Counted from the stretch's first letter, positions 12,068-22,098 are shown. The stretch: 64,000 bases of DNA from Bog-756 sp963734435 (GCA_963734435.1 CAVTHA010000009.1:186001-250000); one strand, 5' to 3'. Program-made: numbers and translations. The notes: generated by a model not told the origin, from the letters alone.

Positions 12068-13576
12068 TTATTGCCGGGCCAGCGCTTGCCGGGCCAGCGC
12101 TTGCCGGGCCAGCGCGTCGGCGCCCAGCGCCACCAGCGCCCCCCGGGCACACGCCTCCCAGGTGAAGCGGGCGGCGTGGGTCATGGCTGCCGAGCCCAAC
12201 CTGCGGCGGAGGATCTCGTCGCAGATCACCGCGTCGATCCCGGCCACCAGTTCATCCTGGGTGTCGGCCAAGATGCCGGTGCGGCCGTCGAGCACGGCGT
12301 CCTCGTGCCCACCGATTCTCGTGACCACGGACGGGGTGCCGCACGCCCCGGCCTCGGTCACCGTCATGCCCCATCCCTCGCGCAGCGAGGTGGAGGCGAG
12401 CACCCAGGCCCGCCGGTAGAGGTCGATGAGCTCCTCCTCGGGGATGTATCCGGGCAGGGAGATCCACGACTCGGCACCGGCCTGGTGGATGAGCGCCTCG
12501 AGGGCGGGTCGCTCGTAGCCCTCTCCGGCGATCACCGCCTGAAGTCGGGGGTGCCGAGTCTTGAGCGTGACCAGCGCCTCGACCAGCAGGTGGAACCGCT
12601 TGACCGGTACCAGGCGGCCCACCGCCACCACCAGCGGAGTCTCGGACCGTTCACCGCGCGGTGAGAACTGAGGCTCCACGCCGGGCGGCGACACCGAGAC
12701 CCGTTCCGGGGGAATGCGCAACCGCTCGACGATCTCCCGTTTGGCCGAGCTGGACAGGGTGACGATCCGGCTCCTCCGGTAGAGCGGGGGGGCCACGCGG
12801 TGCTCGATGGCGTACCCGAGCTCGGCCAGACCGGAGGGGAGGACCATCTTCCACATCTCGGCGTGGACGTGGTGCAGGAAGACGATGTGCGGCCGGTGGG
12901 CCCAGACCGGAGAGAAGAACGGCATGCCGTTCCAGATCTCCACCAGCCCGTCACCGTTGCCGATGCGGCCGAGCGCGCCGGAGAGCATGGTCCGGGGGAA
13001 CACCGAGTAGCGGCCTGCCCGCCGGATGGCCCGATATCCGTCGCGGCGGATCACCGTCCGTCCATCCGGCACCGACGAGGTGGTGATGGAGACATCGAGC
13101 CCTGCCTCCGACCACGCCGCCATCACCCGGTGGGCGTGGAGCTCGGAGCCGCCGGCTTCGGCGTCGTCGTAGTCGCGCCAGGCAATGACGTCGATGCGCT
13201 TCAGACCGGCGCGCTCGGCGATCTCGCCGATGGACAAATCCGAGAATCGGGACGGTCTCGACAGCTCGGAATGCTGGTCCGCCGGCAGCCGGGCCAACCC
13301 GTTCCGGCCGTTGGCCCGGAAGGCCGCCGGGCTCCGCCCGATGCGGGTGTCCGGCCCGGGGACGGGGAGAAGACGAGGGACCGAGGACTGCACCCGCCGC
13401 ACGGAGGGCTGAGACGGCCGGACAGAGGACTGAGGCGGACGGAGGGAGCCACCCTCAGGGGCAGAGCCCGGTTCAGGCCTGGCCGCGGTGCGATCGGATC
13501 CGACGGGGTCCTGTTCCGGTCGGCCGGGAATGTCGACGGCGGGCGCGGTGTCGGGCTCTCCGGTCACATCCCCCAT
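12068..13576 (-). CDS. Family 4 glycosyltransferase (GT-B fold)
   Basis: Cytoplasmic retaining glycosyltransferase, donor unknown. The 502-residue product has a Ser/Pro/Arg-rich N-terminal 120 residues, then a GT-B N-domain with YDDAEAGGSELHAHRV and HHVHAEMW, and a C-domain with VAVGRLVPVKRFHLLVEAL, GYIPEEELIDLYRRA and the EX7E motif in TSLREGWGMTVTEAGACG, typical of GT4. The last 15 residues are three copies of ALARQ, encoded by a 15-nt tandem repeat right before the stop. It is the last gene of a minus-strand run with the flippase and flavoprotein, so a lipid-linked saccharide is a likely acceptor. Confidence 0.85.
   Translation of the reverse strand: MGDVTGEPDTAPAVDIPGRPEQDPVGSDRTAARPEPGSAPEGGSLRPPQSSVRPSQPSVRRVQSSVPRLLPVPGPDTRIGRSPAAFRANGRNGLARLPADQHSELSRPSRFSDLSIGEIAERAGLKRIDVIAWRDYDDAEAGGSELHAHRVMAAWSEAGLDVSITTSSVPDGRTVIRRDGYRAIRRAGRYSVFPRTMLSGALGRIGNGDGLVEIWNGMPFFSPVWAHRPHIVFLHHVHAEMWKMVLPSGLAELGYAIEHRVAPPLYRRSRIVTLSSSAKREIVERLRIPPERVSVSPPGVEPQFSPRGERSETPLVVAVGRLVPVKRFHLLVEALVTLKTRHPRLQAVIAGEGYERPALEALIHQAGAESWISLPGYIPEEELIDLYRRAWVLASTSLREGWGMTVTEAGACGTPSVVTRIGGHEDAVLDGRTGILADTQDELVAGIDAVICDEILRRRLGSAAMTHAARFTWEACARGALVALGADALARQALARQALARQ
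12071..12115. repeat. 15-nt tandem repeat, 3 copies, at the 3' end of the GT4 gene
   Basis: ttgccgggccagcgc is repeated exactly three times (12071-12085, 12086-12100, 12101-12115). On the minus strand it encodes ALARQ three times immediately before the stop codon. The next 15 bases upstream in the gene are a degenerate fourth copy (gtcggcgcccagcgc). Confidence 0.95.
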
Positions 13577-13666
13577 CCTGATTCGCTCCCGACATCGACG
13601 CTCGCTGACGGCCTGCCACCGATGACGTGCCGAGTGTATCGGCCCAGCTCGCGGCCGGCCCAGGTG

Positions 13667-15301
13667 TCACTGGACGGGGCCCGCCGGCACCGCGATTCCC
13701 CGATGACGTGCCGGTCTGGAGAGCCAGCGGCTGGCGCGGTGCTTGCGGTGGATGGCCACGAACGCCGCCCCCATCGCCAGGGCCAGCGCCGCCTGAGCGA
13801 TCAGGTCGGCCCGCGCCGTTCCGACCGTCCGGCCACTGGCCAGGGCCACCAGCACGCTGGCCAGTGCCGCCCCACCGGCCAGCAGGAACACGATCCAACG
13901 GGAGCCCGTGCCGAAGAGGTAGTTGGTCACGAGCACGGAGAACGAGAGGCACATCATCGCCACGACCAGGGTGGCGAAGGCCGGGGCCGCCGAGCTCAGC
14001 TTGGCCGAGAACACCAGGGTGAGGAACCACCGAGGGGCGAACAACGAGACGCCGAGCAGGATGGCGGCGGGTACGGCCAGGAAGATGAGGGTCACGCCCA
14101 GCTGGCGGATGGCGTGACCGCCTTCGTTCCAGCGGATGGTGGCCTCGGGGAGCAGGTAGGCGCCGAGGGCCAAGGCTCCGAAGACCAGCGCTTTGGATGC
14201 CACCGAGATGGCCGCGTAGGGCCCGACATTGGCGTGGTTCAGCCGGCCGAGCAGGAGGACGTCGACGTTCTGGAGTAGACCGAGCAAGGCCAGACCGACG
14301 AATGCCGCCGACACGTCGGCCAACAGCCGGCGCCGGGCCAGGGTCGAGTCGGCGCCAGGGTCGTAATCGGCCGGGGGTGCGGCGATGCCCGGACCTGACC
14401 ACACCCGGGTGGCAAGCCAGCGAGCGTGGATGGTGGCCACCGTCTCACTGATGAACACCCCGAGCGCGTAGCCGGCGACACCGAGATGTGCCGAGACCAA
14501 CCCGATGACGAAAGCGGTGCGTATCCCCCCCTCCACGAGGAGGTTGCCGGCCAAGCCGCGGTAGCTGCGATGGGCCTGGAGCAGGCCTCGATCCACCGAG
14601 AGCAGGATCCAGATGCCTCCCGACACCAGGATGAGCGCGACCCCTTCGCTGTTGGGCAGTCCGAGCTGGCGGGCAATCCAGCCTTGGAGCGCGAGGACCA
14701 GGACCGTCCCGGCGAGGATGGCCCCGAGCATGAGACGCCGGACCCGTACGATCCACTGGCGCACCATCGGGCCGTGTCCCGCTTTCCGGAGGGCGGTGAC
14801 CCGACGCACCACGCCCACCAGCACGGCCGAACCGGGCATCGACAGGATGAAGAACAGCCCGAGCAGCTGGGCGATGGCGCCATAGGACTGGGGGGTCACC
14901 AGCCGGGCCACCACCACCACGACCAGTGCTCCCGCACCGTTGACGATCATGCCGGCCACGGCCACCGGCCCGGCCTGGCTGAGGCCGGAGATGACCGTGT
15001 CGCCGGCCGCGTCCTCCGCCACCTCCCCTTCCGCCTCATCTCCGGGACGGCGCGGTCTCGCCCTGGAGCCCGCTTGGGCCCCGACACCGGCCTCCGCATC
15101 CGCCCCCGGCTCCGCCGACCTCTCGCCCGGCAGGGTGACCATCGGGCCTCCGGCCACGGCGATGCCCATCGCCGGCGCCATCCCCACCGATTCGGTCACC
15201 GGTTCGACGACGGTCTCGATTTCCTCCAGGATGGCTTCGAGGCCAGGGTCATCCGGATCGGCGCTCACCGGCTGCCCGTCTGGCCCGGTGATGCCGCTCA
15301 C
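13667..15301 (-). CDS. Wzx/MurJ-type polysaccharide flippase (MOP superfamily)
   Basis: Predicted multi-pass transporter that moves a lipid-linked saccharide across the membrane. The 544-residue product has an acidic, disordered first 100 residues, then a dozen or so hydrophobic helices beginning at ISGLSQAGPVAVAGMIVN with the RLVTPQSYG motif after helix 1-2, characteristic of polysaccharide_synt (Wzx) proteins. Gln/Arg-rich loops and a short cytoplasmic tail (HRKHRASRWLSR) follow. It is 90 bp from the GT4 gene and 54 bp from the flavoprotein gene, same strand, consistent with an envelope-glycan operon. Exact substrate cannot be read from sequence. Confidence 0.85.
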   Translation of the reverse strand: MSGITGPDGQPVSADPDDPGLEAILEEIETVVEPVTESVGMAPAMGIAVAGGPMVTLPGERSAEPGADAEAGVGAQAGSRARPRRPGDEAEGEVAEDAAGDTVISGLSQAGPVAVAGMIVNGAGALVVVVVARLVTPQSYGAIAQLLGLFFILSMPGSAVLVGVVRRVTALRKAGHGPMVRQWIVRVRRLMLGAILAGTVLVLALQGWIARQLGLPNSEGVALILVSGGIWILLSVDRGLLQAHRSYRGLAGNLLVEGGIRTAFVIGLVSAHLGVAGYALGVFISETVATIHARWLATRVWSGPGIAAPPADYDPGADSTLARRRLLADVSAAFVGLALLGLLQNVDVLLLGRLNHANVGPYAAISVASKALVFGALALGAYLLPEATIRWNEGGHAIRQLGVTLIFLAVPAAILLGVSLFAPRWFLTLVFSAKLSSAAPAFATLVVAMMCLSFSVLVTNYLFGTGSRWIVFLLAGGAALASVLVALASGRTVGTARADLIAQAALALAMGAAFVAIHRKHRASRWLSRPARHRGIAVPAGPVQ

Positions 15302-15355
15302 ACCGGTTCCCTCACCGTCGGTGGCGAGTCACCCGGCGGAGCCCCGCCACCGGGC

Positions 15356-16933
15356 CTAGACCGCGGCGCGACCGACGGTCGCCGCCTGGCGGGGGATGAC
15401 GGGTGCGTCCCGACCGGTCCCACCGTTGCCCTTGGCCGCCTTGTTGTCGTCGACCTCGTGGTACTCCTCTTCGACGTTCACCGACCAGATGTCGTGCTCG
15501 GCACCGTGAATGTTCTCCACCGTGAGCATGGCCGTGTACATCGAATGGTCCTGGTTGTTGTACTTGTGCATGCCGTTTCTACCCACCGGGTGCACGTTTG
15601 ACGCATGCTCCTCGAACCAATGGCGGATCACCTCGACGTTGTCGCGGTAGACGTCGTCGTAGACCGGATAGGCCTTGGGCATCCGCACGACGTAGCCCGA
15701 CTCGACGTCGGCCGGGTCGACCAGCCCGATGGCGCCCAGCTCCTCGATGGCCAGGGTCACCAGCTCGTCGTCGGGACGTGTCCAGAGCTCGTCCCCTTCG
15801 AAGACGAAATACTCCATCCCGAGGCAGGTCCGGCCGTCCTTGACCATGTAGGGCGACCAGGAGCCGAAATTCTGGATCCGGCCCACCTTCACCTCGGGCG
15901 AGTGGATGTAGATCCAGTTGTCGGGGAAGCCACGATCCTCGGGGACGACCAGAGCAACGGTGAGGAAGTCCCGGTAGCGGAGGTCGGCCGCTGCTGCACG
16001 CACGTCCGGCGGGACCGGCGGGTCGACGATGCGGGCCAGCGAGGTCAATGGCATCGAGGAGATCACGTGCGAGACCGGGATGCGCTCCTCGCCCTGTCCA
16101 GAACGAACGGTCACCGCCACGACCGCGCCGTTCTCCACATGCAGACGCGCCGCCGACGTCTCCATCCGGATCGTGCCCCCCATCCCGACCACCTGCTCGG
16201 CGCAACGCTCCCACATCATGCCGGGCCCGTATTTCGGGTACTGGAACTCCTCGATGAGGCTGGTCACCTGCTTCGATCGGTCGCGGCGTCCCCCGCGCAG
16301 CGAGGAACGGATGGGCTCCCACACCGCGGTCCACAGCGACATGCCCTTGATGCGTTGGGCGCCCCAGTCGGCCGAGATCTCCGAAGCGGAGACGGCCCAC
16401 AGCTTCTCGTTGTAGGTCTTGAAGAAATGGTCGTACAGGCGCCACCCGTAGTTGGACACGATGTACCCCTCGAGGGTGGTGACGTTCTTGGGCGGTCGCA
16501 GCCGCACCCACAGGAACGAGAGCCCGCAGCGGAGGGCTTCGACCAGGCCGAGATTGCCCAGGGCGTTGCCGAGCTTTATGGGGTAGTCGTAGAACTTGCC
16601 GTCGTAGAAGATGCGGCTCATCCTCGGGCGCAGGAGGAAGTCCTCGGGGGGTAGGACCTGGTGCCAGAACGCCTCCACCGGCTCGACCTTGGTGAAGAAC
16701 CGGTGGCCGCCGATGTCGAAGCGCCAACCGTCCCGCACCACCGTCCGGCTGATGCCCCCGACCACCGAATCCTCCTCGACGACCACCACCGGGTCGGCCG
16801 CCTCGGCCAGTTGATGGGCCGCGGTCAACCCGGCCGGGCCGGCTCCGATGACCAGCACCGGCCGTCGTCCCGGCGCCGAGCCGTGCCGCACGGCCAGATG
16901 GTCGCCCTTCGCCCTGCCTGTCGCAATTGCCAC
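15356..16933 (-). CDS. FAD-dependent oxidoreductase, UDP-galactopyranose mutase-like
   Basis: Flavoprotein of the amine-oxidase/UGM superfamily. A dinucleotide-binding motif VLVIGAGPAGLTAA (26-39) is followed by VVVEEDSVVGGISRT and GGHRFFTK, typical of the UDP-galactopyranose mutase and protoporphyrinogen-oxidase-like group (COG1232) that sits in many actinobacterial envelope clusters. Conserved later segments are DWGAQRIKGMSLWTAV, FQYPKYGPGMMWE and GRNGMHKYNNQDHSM. At 525 residues it is longer than classical Glf (about 380-400), so a true galactofuranose role is unproven. Its position among glycosyltransferases and a flippase supports nucleotide-sugar or lipid-sugar chemistry. Confidence 0.8.
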   Translation of the reverse strand: MAIATGRAKGDHLAVRHGSAPGRRPVLVIGAGPAGLTAAHQLAEAADPVVVVEEDSVVGGISRTVVRDGWRFDIGGHRFFTKVEPVEAFWHQVLPPEDFLLRPRMSRIFYDGKFYDYPIKLGNALGNLGLVEALRCGLSFLWVRLRPPKNVTTLEGYIVSNYGWRLYDHFFKTYNEKLWAVSASEISADWGAQRIKGMSLWTAVWEPIRSSLRGGRRDRSKQVTSLIEEFQYPKYGPGMMWERCAEQVVGMGGTIRMETSAARLHVENGAVVAVTVRSGQGEERIPVSHVISSMPLTSLARIVDPPVPPDVRAAAADLRYRDFLTVALVVPEDRGFPDNWIYIHSPEVKVGRIQNFGSWSPYMVKDGRTCLGMEYFVFEGDELWTRPDDELVTLAIEELGAIGLVDPADVESGYVVRMPKAYPVYDDVYRDNVEVIRHWFEEHASNVHPVGRNGMHKYNNQDHSMYTAMLTVENIHGAEHDIWSVNVEEEYHEVDDNKAAKGNGGTGRDAPVIPRQAATVGRAAV

Positions 16934-17237
16934 TCGCTACCGTCCGTTCTGTCGTATCGGTCGTCGTCTCGGTCGCCGGACCGGCCCGGGAGGCCGTACC
17001 ACCGCAGTTACCCCGTGTCGCCGGCATCGGGCCCCACGGCATCGTCGCCACGGTGTGGACCGGCTCGGGGAGTTCGGGCAGGGTCGGTCAGGGTCCGGCT
17101 TGAGCATTTGTGGCGATCGACCCACCTCCCAGGGCTAAGGAACACCGTGCCCGTGGCGTGCCCTTGGCGGCGGGCACGTCTCGGGCCCCCTCCGGCGCCA
17201 GGCTAGTGGGTTCGACCTTCGGATCGGGGAACCCTCG
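16934..17237. other. 304-bp intergenic stretch
   Basis: No supported gene, RNA or repeat is visible between the flavoprotein start and the PIG-V stop. Short open frames here are low-complexity Arg/Pro shadows. It could hold the promoter of the flavoprotein-flippase-GT4 run, since the next gene upstream ends 304 bp away, but no convincing -10/-35 pair was found. Confidence 0.5.
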
Positions 17238-18470
17238 TCAGGGCACCACCATGCCGAGGAAGGCCAACATGGCATACCCCACCATGGCGAGGGCGGAGAG
17301 CCCGAGGACCACGAACTCCACCGACCGGCGGCCGGTGAGGGTCGACGCCGCCACGACCAGCGGGAACGCCCCCAGGGCGTACCGCTCGAAGGAGTCGAGG
17401 TTGGCGCTGGCCAGAGCCACCACCAGCACGGCGGTGGCGAAAGCGCCGTAGGAGGCAGGCAGGCGCCGGCAGGCCAGTACCAACAGGGCCACGCTCAGGA
17501 CCACCCAGGGAATGTGGGCGGCGCTACCCAGATGATGGCCATGGGTCACGGAGAGAAGGTTGTGCCACATGGCCGCGAGCGGCAGCGTCACCGCACCGCG
17601 GCGCCCGGTCTGCTGCTGGAGCCGGAACGGCAGCCAGGGGTCGCCGAATTGGAGGCCGACCCACGTCAGGTAGGACCCGGTGCCGATCACCGGTGCGACC
17701 AGGGCGGCGGCCCGGGCCGTCCATCGCCGGGGCCTCTCCCCGGCGTGCCGCTGTCGCCAGATCTCCACGGCGACGGGCACCACGAGCAGGACGCCGACCG
17801 GTCGGACCAGGCCGCCCACGAGTCCGGCCACCGCCGTCCACCACCAGTGCCCGGTCCGGGCGCCGTACAGGGCCACCACCGAGCAGAGCAGGAGCGGCCC
17901 GTCGGCGTACCCGAGGACCAGCGAGTAGGCGGCCGGGGCGAGTGCCAGCAGCCATACGGAACGACGGGCCAGGTCCGGTCCGAACCGCCCGCCCAGGTCA
18001 CGGCGCACCAACAGCACCAGTGCAGCCATGGCGGCCAGCGAGCAGAGGTTGGACAGGAAGACCAGGGCCGGCCCTGGTGCCACCCCCGGCAACCAGGCCA
18101 GGGCACGTCCGGCCATCGGAAAGGCCGGGAAGAAGCGGACCGCCTGCAGCCCCGAGGCGGCGTACCCGTGGGCGGCGATCGACTGGTACCAGCCCCCATC
18201 CCAGGTCAGGAGGCCCTGTTGCACATGGAGGCGGGCCCCGGAGTTGCCGGGTCGCACGGTGCCGACGATCCCGTGGGCGATGGCCAGGGTGGCGACCACC
18301 AGCACCCGGGCCAGGATCCAGGCCGGCAACGACTCGACCACTGCCTGTCCGAAAGTCCGCATCGCCGACCGGGCGCGCTCCCGTCCACCCGGCCGGGGCC
18401 GGTCAGGGGTGGGGACGGCGTCGGCGGGAGGTAACCGGGCGCCGGCGACGCGATGTGCGATGTCGACCAC
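17238..18470 (-). CDS. PIG-V-type mannosyltransferase, GT-C membrane protein
   Basis: Integral membrane glycosyltransferase, 410 residues, with about ten hydrophobic segments. The diagnostic PIG-V motif appears as WDGGWYQSIAAHGY (90-103) followed by FFPAFPM (about 113-119). Bacterial members transfer mannose or related sugars from polyprenyl-phosphate donors on the outer face of the membrane. The GTG start at 18470 lies three bases after the GT39 stop, so the two are almost certainly one operon; GT39 is the first gene. Specificity cannot be told. Confidence 0.82.
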   Translation of the reverse strand: MVDIAHRVAGARLPPADAVPTPDRPRPGGRERARSAMRTFGQAVVESLPAWILARVLVVATLAIAHGIVGTVRPGNSGARLHVQQGLLTWDGGWYQSIAAHGYAASGLQAVRFFPAFPMAGRALAWLPGVAPGPALVFLSNLCSLAAMAALVLLVRRDLGGRFGPDLARRSVWLLALAPAAYSLVLGYADGPLLLCSVVALYGARTGHWWWTAVAGLVGGLVRPVGVLLVVPVAVEIWRQRHAGERPRRWTARAAALVAPVIGTGSYLTWVGLQFGDPWLPFRLQQQTGRRGAVTLPLAAMWHNLLSVTHGHHLGSAAHIPWVVLSVALLVLACRRLPASYGAFATAVLVVALASANLDSFERYALGAFPLVVAASTLTGRRSVEFVVLGLSALAMVGYAMLAFLGMVVP

Positions 18471-18473
18471 CTG

Positions 18474-20234
18474 TCAGGGCGTGGTCGGCGTGAATCGCAC
18501 CAGCCACATGGGTTGATAGAAGTCATCGGGGTTGCCCACCACCGGCTCGACGGCCCGGAACCGAGGGTCGCCCTGCAGGGTCTGGACGATGCCCTCGCAC
18601 TTGGTCCCCAACGTCTGATAGCCGGGGGCCCACACCATGTAGATCTGGTGGTGGGAGGCCGCCATCGACTCGAGCTGGCCCGAGAACGCCACCGGGGAAC
18701 CGGCCTTCGACGCCGCCGCGTAGTCGGCCCAGTCGACGAAGACGGGCCCGGTGCCACGTGGGAACGTCGTCTGCCGGTAGCGGCCGGCCGGGAGGAGTCG
18801 GTTCACCGCCGGGCCCAGCTGGTCGGGACAGTAGGCGACGACGTCCCCCGGCTGGCCGGTGGCGGCGATGGCCGCAGCCACCTCACCGGCCTGGGTCCGG
18901 TTGGTGGTGATGTTGGGGATCGCACTGGCCAGTCCGGCCACCACGGCGACGGCGAGAACCCCAACGCGTACCCGCCGGTCACGGAAGGTGATCAGGCCGA
19001 GGGACACCAACAGGATGAGGGGGATGAAGACCACCGACGCATACCGGGCGTCGAAGGCGCTGTTGGTGATGAACCCCCCGGCGATGGCGGCGGCGAGGGT
19101 GCCCACGACGGTGATGGCCAAGGGCCGGCCCAGCGGCCGGGTGCGTATGTCGAGGTCGATGTGAAACCGGTCGGTGGCCGCGCCGAACACGCCGAGCCCG
19201 GCCATGGCGAAGAAGATGAGGGCCAGCGCCCGTCCTCCATTGGTGCCGCCCCCGGCGAACGACGCCACGGCGTTGACCATGGCCGCGAAGTTCGCCGGGG
19301 TGGCCCAGGGAGTCCCGGTGTGGTGGGACTGGTAGAGGAAGGTGGGCAGCCAGGGAAGGAAGGTGAGGCAACCGATCAGCGAGGCCACCAGCGAGGCCCG
19401 CGCCCCGGCCCGCAGGTGAGGCCGGCCGCGCCACGCCTGCCAGGCCAGCCACAGGAGCACCGTGCCGATGAGATAGATCGACCAGTAGTGCGAATAGAGC
19501 AGGAGCGAGGTCACGGCGGCGAGGGCAGCGAGGTTGCCGGCACGCGGACGGCGGAGGGCGCGGTCGAGGGCCAGATACCCGAGGACGGTGAGCAGCATGA
19601 CCAGCGAGTACATGCGGGCTTCCGTGGAATAGCGGATGGCGAACGGTGAGGTCGCCACGAGCAAGGAGGCCGCCCAGGCCACCGTCCGACCGGCGAGTCG
19701 CTTCCCCGCCAGCCAGGCGAGCGGCACCGTGACCACGCCCATCACCCCCGACAGTGACCGCACGGCGACGTCCGAGGTTCCGAACCACCCGGTCCAGAAA
19801 TGCAGCAGCAGGTAGTAGAGGGGCGGTGCGCCGTCTCGGCGCAGGAACGAAGGAATCAGGTGCAGCGGTTGGCGGGCGATGTTGACGGTCAGGGCTTCGT
19901 CGAGCCACAGATCGGATGTGGTCCAGAAGCGCAGAGCCATCGTCGCGGCGAGGATGGCCACGGCCACCACGGTGAACACGGTCGTGGTCCGCCGGCTGAA
20001 CGGTCGGCCCTCGTCGTCGGCGACGAGGCCGGCCCCCGGGCTCCCTGGGGTCGCCTCTCCGGTCGCCGCCACCTCTTCGGCTGGTTCGGGGTGTCCGGGC
20101 GGTCCCCCATATCCGGTCTCCGGGCGTGAGGGTAGAGCCGTGGCGGGCCCGGTGGCGACATTCGACCCGTCCGGGATTTCAGGCCCGATCGCCGGCTCGA
20201 CGATCGGGGCAGACCCGGGCGGTGCTGCGTCCAT
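18474..20234 (-). CDS. Family 39-like glycosyltransferase (ArnT/PMT fold)
   Basis: Multi-pass GT-C enzyme that probably uses a polyprenyl-phosphate sugar. From ATG 20234 it has 586 residues: a Pro/Gly/Ala-rich cytoplasmic 75, then a first membrane helix followed by the catalytic-loop acidic pair in SDLWLDEALTVN (Asp/Glu at about 112-113), and PFLRRDGAPPLYYLLLH-type features (RRDGAPPLYY), then about ten helices and a soluble C-terminal domain. An upstream in-frame ATG at 20414 would overlap the divergent dppA and lacks support, so 20234 is chosen. First gene of a two-gene unit with the PIG-V protein. Confidence 0.82.
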   Translation of the reverse strand: MDAAPPGSAPIVEPAIGPEIPDGSNVATGPATALPSRPETGYGGPPGHPEPAEEVAATGEATPGSPGAGLVADDEGRPFSRRTTTVFTVVAVAILAATMALRFWTTSDLWLDEALTVNIARQPLHLIPSFLRRDGAPPLYYLLLHFWTGWFGTSDVAVRSLSGVMGVVTVPLAWLAGKRLAGRTVAWAASLLVATSPFAIRYSTEARMYSLVMLLTVLGYLALDRALRRPRAGNLAALAAVTSLLLYSHYWSIYLIGTVLLWLAWQAWRGRPHLRAGARASLVASLIGCLTFLPWLPTFLYQSHHTGTPWATPANFAAMVNAVASFAGGGTNGGRALALIFFAMAGLGVFGAATDRFHIDLDIRTRPLGRPLAITVVGTLAAAIAGGFITNSAFDARYASVVFIPLILLVSLGLITFRDRRVRVGVLAVAVVAGLASAIPNITTNRTQAGEVAAAIAATGQPGDVVAYCPDQLGPAVNRLLPAGRYRQTTFPRGTGPVFVDWADYAAASKAGSPVAFSGQLESMAASHHQIYMVWAPGYQTLGTKCEGIVQTLQGDPRFRAVEPVVGNPDDFYQPMWLVRFTPTTP

Positions 20235-20407
20235 GGAACGAATGGTAACCAGCAACAGAAGCCGGGTGGCGGCTCTCGCCAACCCCTTGGAACCCGCCAC
20301 TACTTGGCGGTAACGTGCCCCCACGACGAATTGGGCCCAGGGCAGAGTCGCTGTCCGTGGGCGACAATCGTCATCGGTTGGCAGGGGGAAAGGCCAGGGG
20401 GATCGTG

Positions 20408-22098
20408 GTGACATCGGGTAACGAAATCAGCCGTCGGAGCTTCCTGTCCCGGAGTGCGTTGGCCGGGGGTGTGGTGGCCCTCGGTGCGGGCGCGCCGAGC
20501 CTGCTGGCCGGCTGTTCCTCCAGTGCCGGTTCACCGACCACCACAGCGCCGGGGTCGAAGCCGGGGGTCGGCACCGGAACCCCCAAGCGGGGCGGGACGC
20601 TCACCGTCGGCACCATCGCCGAGATCGACGGGTTCTACCCCCCGAGCAACCACTGGGACACCAACGGGTTCCTCTACGCCAACGCCGTGTACGACCCGCT
20701 CATGGCGGTGGGGGCCGACGGCAGCATCCAGCCCTACCTGGCCCAGTCGATGACCCCCAACTCGACCTTCGACACCTGGACCATGACCCTGCGTCCCAAC
20801 ATCAAGTTCAACGACGGGTCGGCCCTGAACTCCGCCGTGGTGGCGTCCAACTACAGGGCGCTCAAGAGCTCCCTGCTGACCGGGGTGGCCCTGGCCCAGA
20901 TTGCGTCCGTCGACACCCCGGACGCCATGACCGTCGTCTACCACCTCACCGGCCCCAACCCGACTTTCCCCTCCGGCCTCACCACTCAGGTCGGCTACGT
21001 CGTCGGCCAGGCCATGATCGACCAGGCCAACTCGGCAGGATCCGGCGTGGTGACGCCGATCGGGACCGGGCCGTTCATCTATTCCCAATGGCAGCAGAAC
21101 AGCTTCTTCACCGCCACCCGGAACCCCAACTACTGGCGCAGCGGCCTCCCCTACCTCGACGCCATCACGTTCAAGCCCATCCCGGACAGCACCCAACGCG
21201 AAGCCACGCTCCGCTCGGGCGGGGTCGACATGATCCAGTCCGCCACCCCCTCCACCATCACCGACTTCGAAGGCTCCGGGGGATCCGGCTTCCAGCTCGT
21301 GGACACCCGCACCGGCGTCATCGGCCAGCCCACCTTCACCTACATCATGCTCAACACGGCGGTGCCGCCGACCAGCGATCTCTCCATCCGCCAGGCCCTG
21401 GCCAAGGCCATGGACCAGGCCGAGGTACAAAAGATCATCGGAGGGCCTCCCCAGCAGCCGGCCACCGGGATCTTCCTGCCCAACTCGCCTTACTACAGCA
21501 AGACGGCCTACCCCAGCTACGACCCGAGCGGGGCCACCACCCTGGTCAACCAGTACAAGGCCAAGCACGGCACGCCATCCCTCCAGCTCATGACCATTCC
21601 CGATCCCATCGCCATCAAGGAGGTGCCAGGCCGTCCAGCAGATGTGGCAACAGGTGGGATTCAACGTGACCGTCAACGAGGTCGAGCAGGCCACCATCAT
21701 CGACGACTTCGTCGCCGGGAAGTTCCAGGCCGTGACCTCCTACCAGTTCGGGGCGGTCAACCCCGACCTCAACTACGTGTGGTGGAGCACGACCACCATC
21801 GAGCCCATCGGCGGCATCGGGCTCAACTTCACCGCGGCTCAACGACCCCACCCTCGAGGCGGCCATGCTGCAAGGTCGCCACACCACCGACCAGGCCACT
21901 CGGGTGGCCGCCTACCGGACGGTCAACGAGCAGCTCGGCATCCAGCTTCCCTACTTGTGGATCGAGCAGTTCTTCTTCTCCGAGGTGGCGGCGGAGCGGG
22001 TTCAGAACTTCAACAACCCCACCCTGCCCGACGGCAAGCCGGGGTATGGCTTCGACGAAGGCATCTTCTTCCCGACCCAGGTCTGGCTCAACGGGTAA
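20408..22098 (+). CDS. Family 5 peptide ABC transporter substrate-binding lipoprotein (two frameshifts)
   Basis: Extracytoplasmic oligopeptide-binding lipoprotein (SBP_bac_5). The N-terminus has a twin-arginine stretch SRRSFLSRS and a lipobox LLAGC; the mature part begins with a Ser/Thr linker. GTG 20408 is preferred because an AGGGGG site lies six bases upstream. Family motifs GGTLTVGTIAEIDGFYPP and WTMTLRPNIKFNDGSALNSA are clear. Two one-base insertions break the frame: near 21626-21627 (gtgccaggcc; removing one c gives EVQAVQQMWQQVGFNV) and near 21833-21838 (accgcggctc). With both removed the protein is 562 residues and ends FFPTQVWLNG. Function as written needs resequencing; family call is firm. 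First gene of a five-gene importer operon. Confidence 0.85.

Noticed and set aside
20235..20414. Upstream ATG 20414 for the GT39 gene
   Set aside because: It would overlap the start of the divergent dppA and adds 60 residues unlike the family; ATG 20234 precedes the normal disordered lead.
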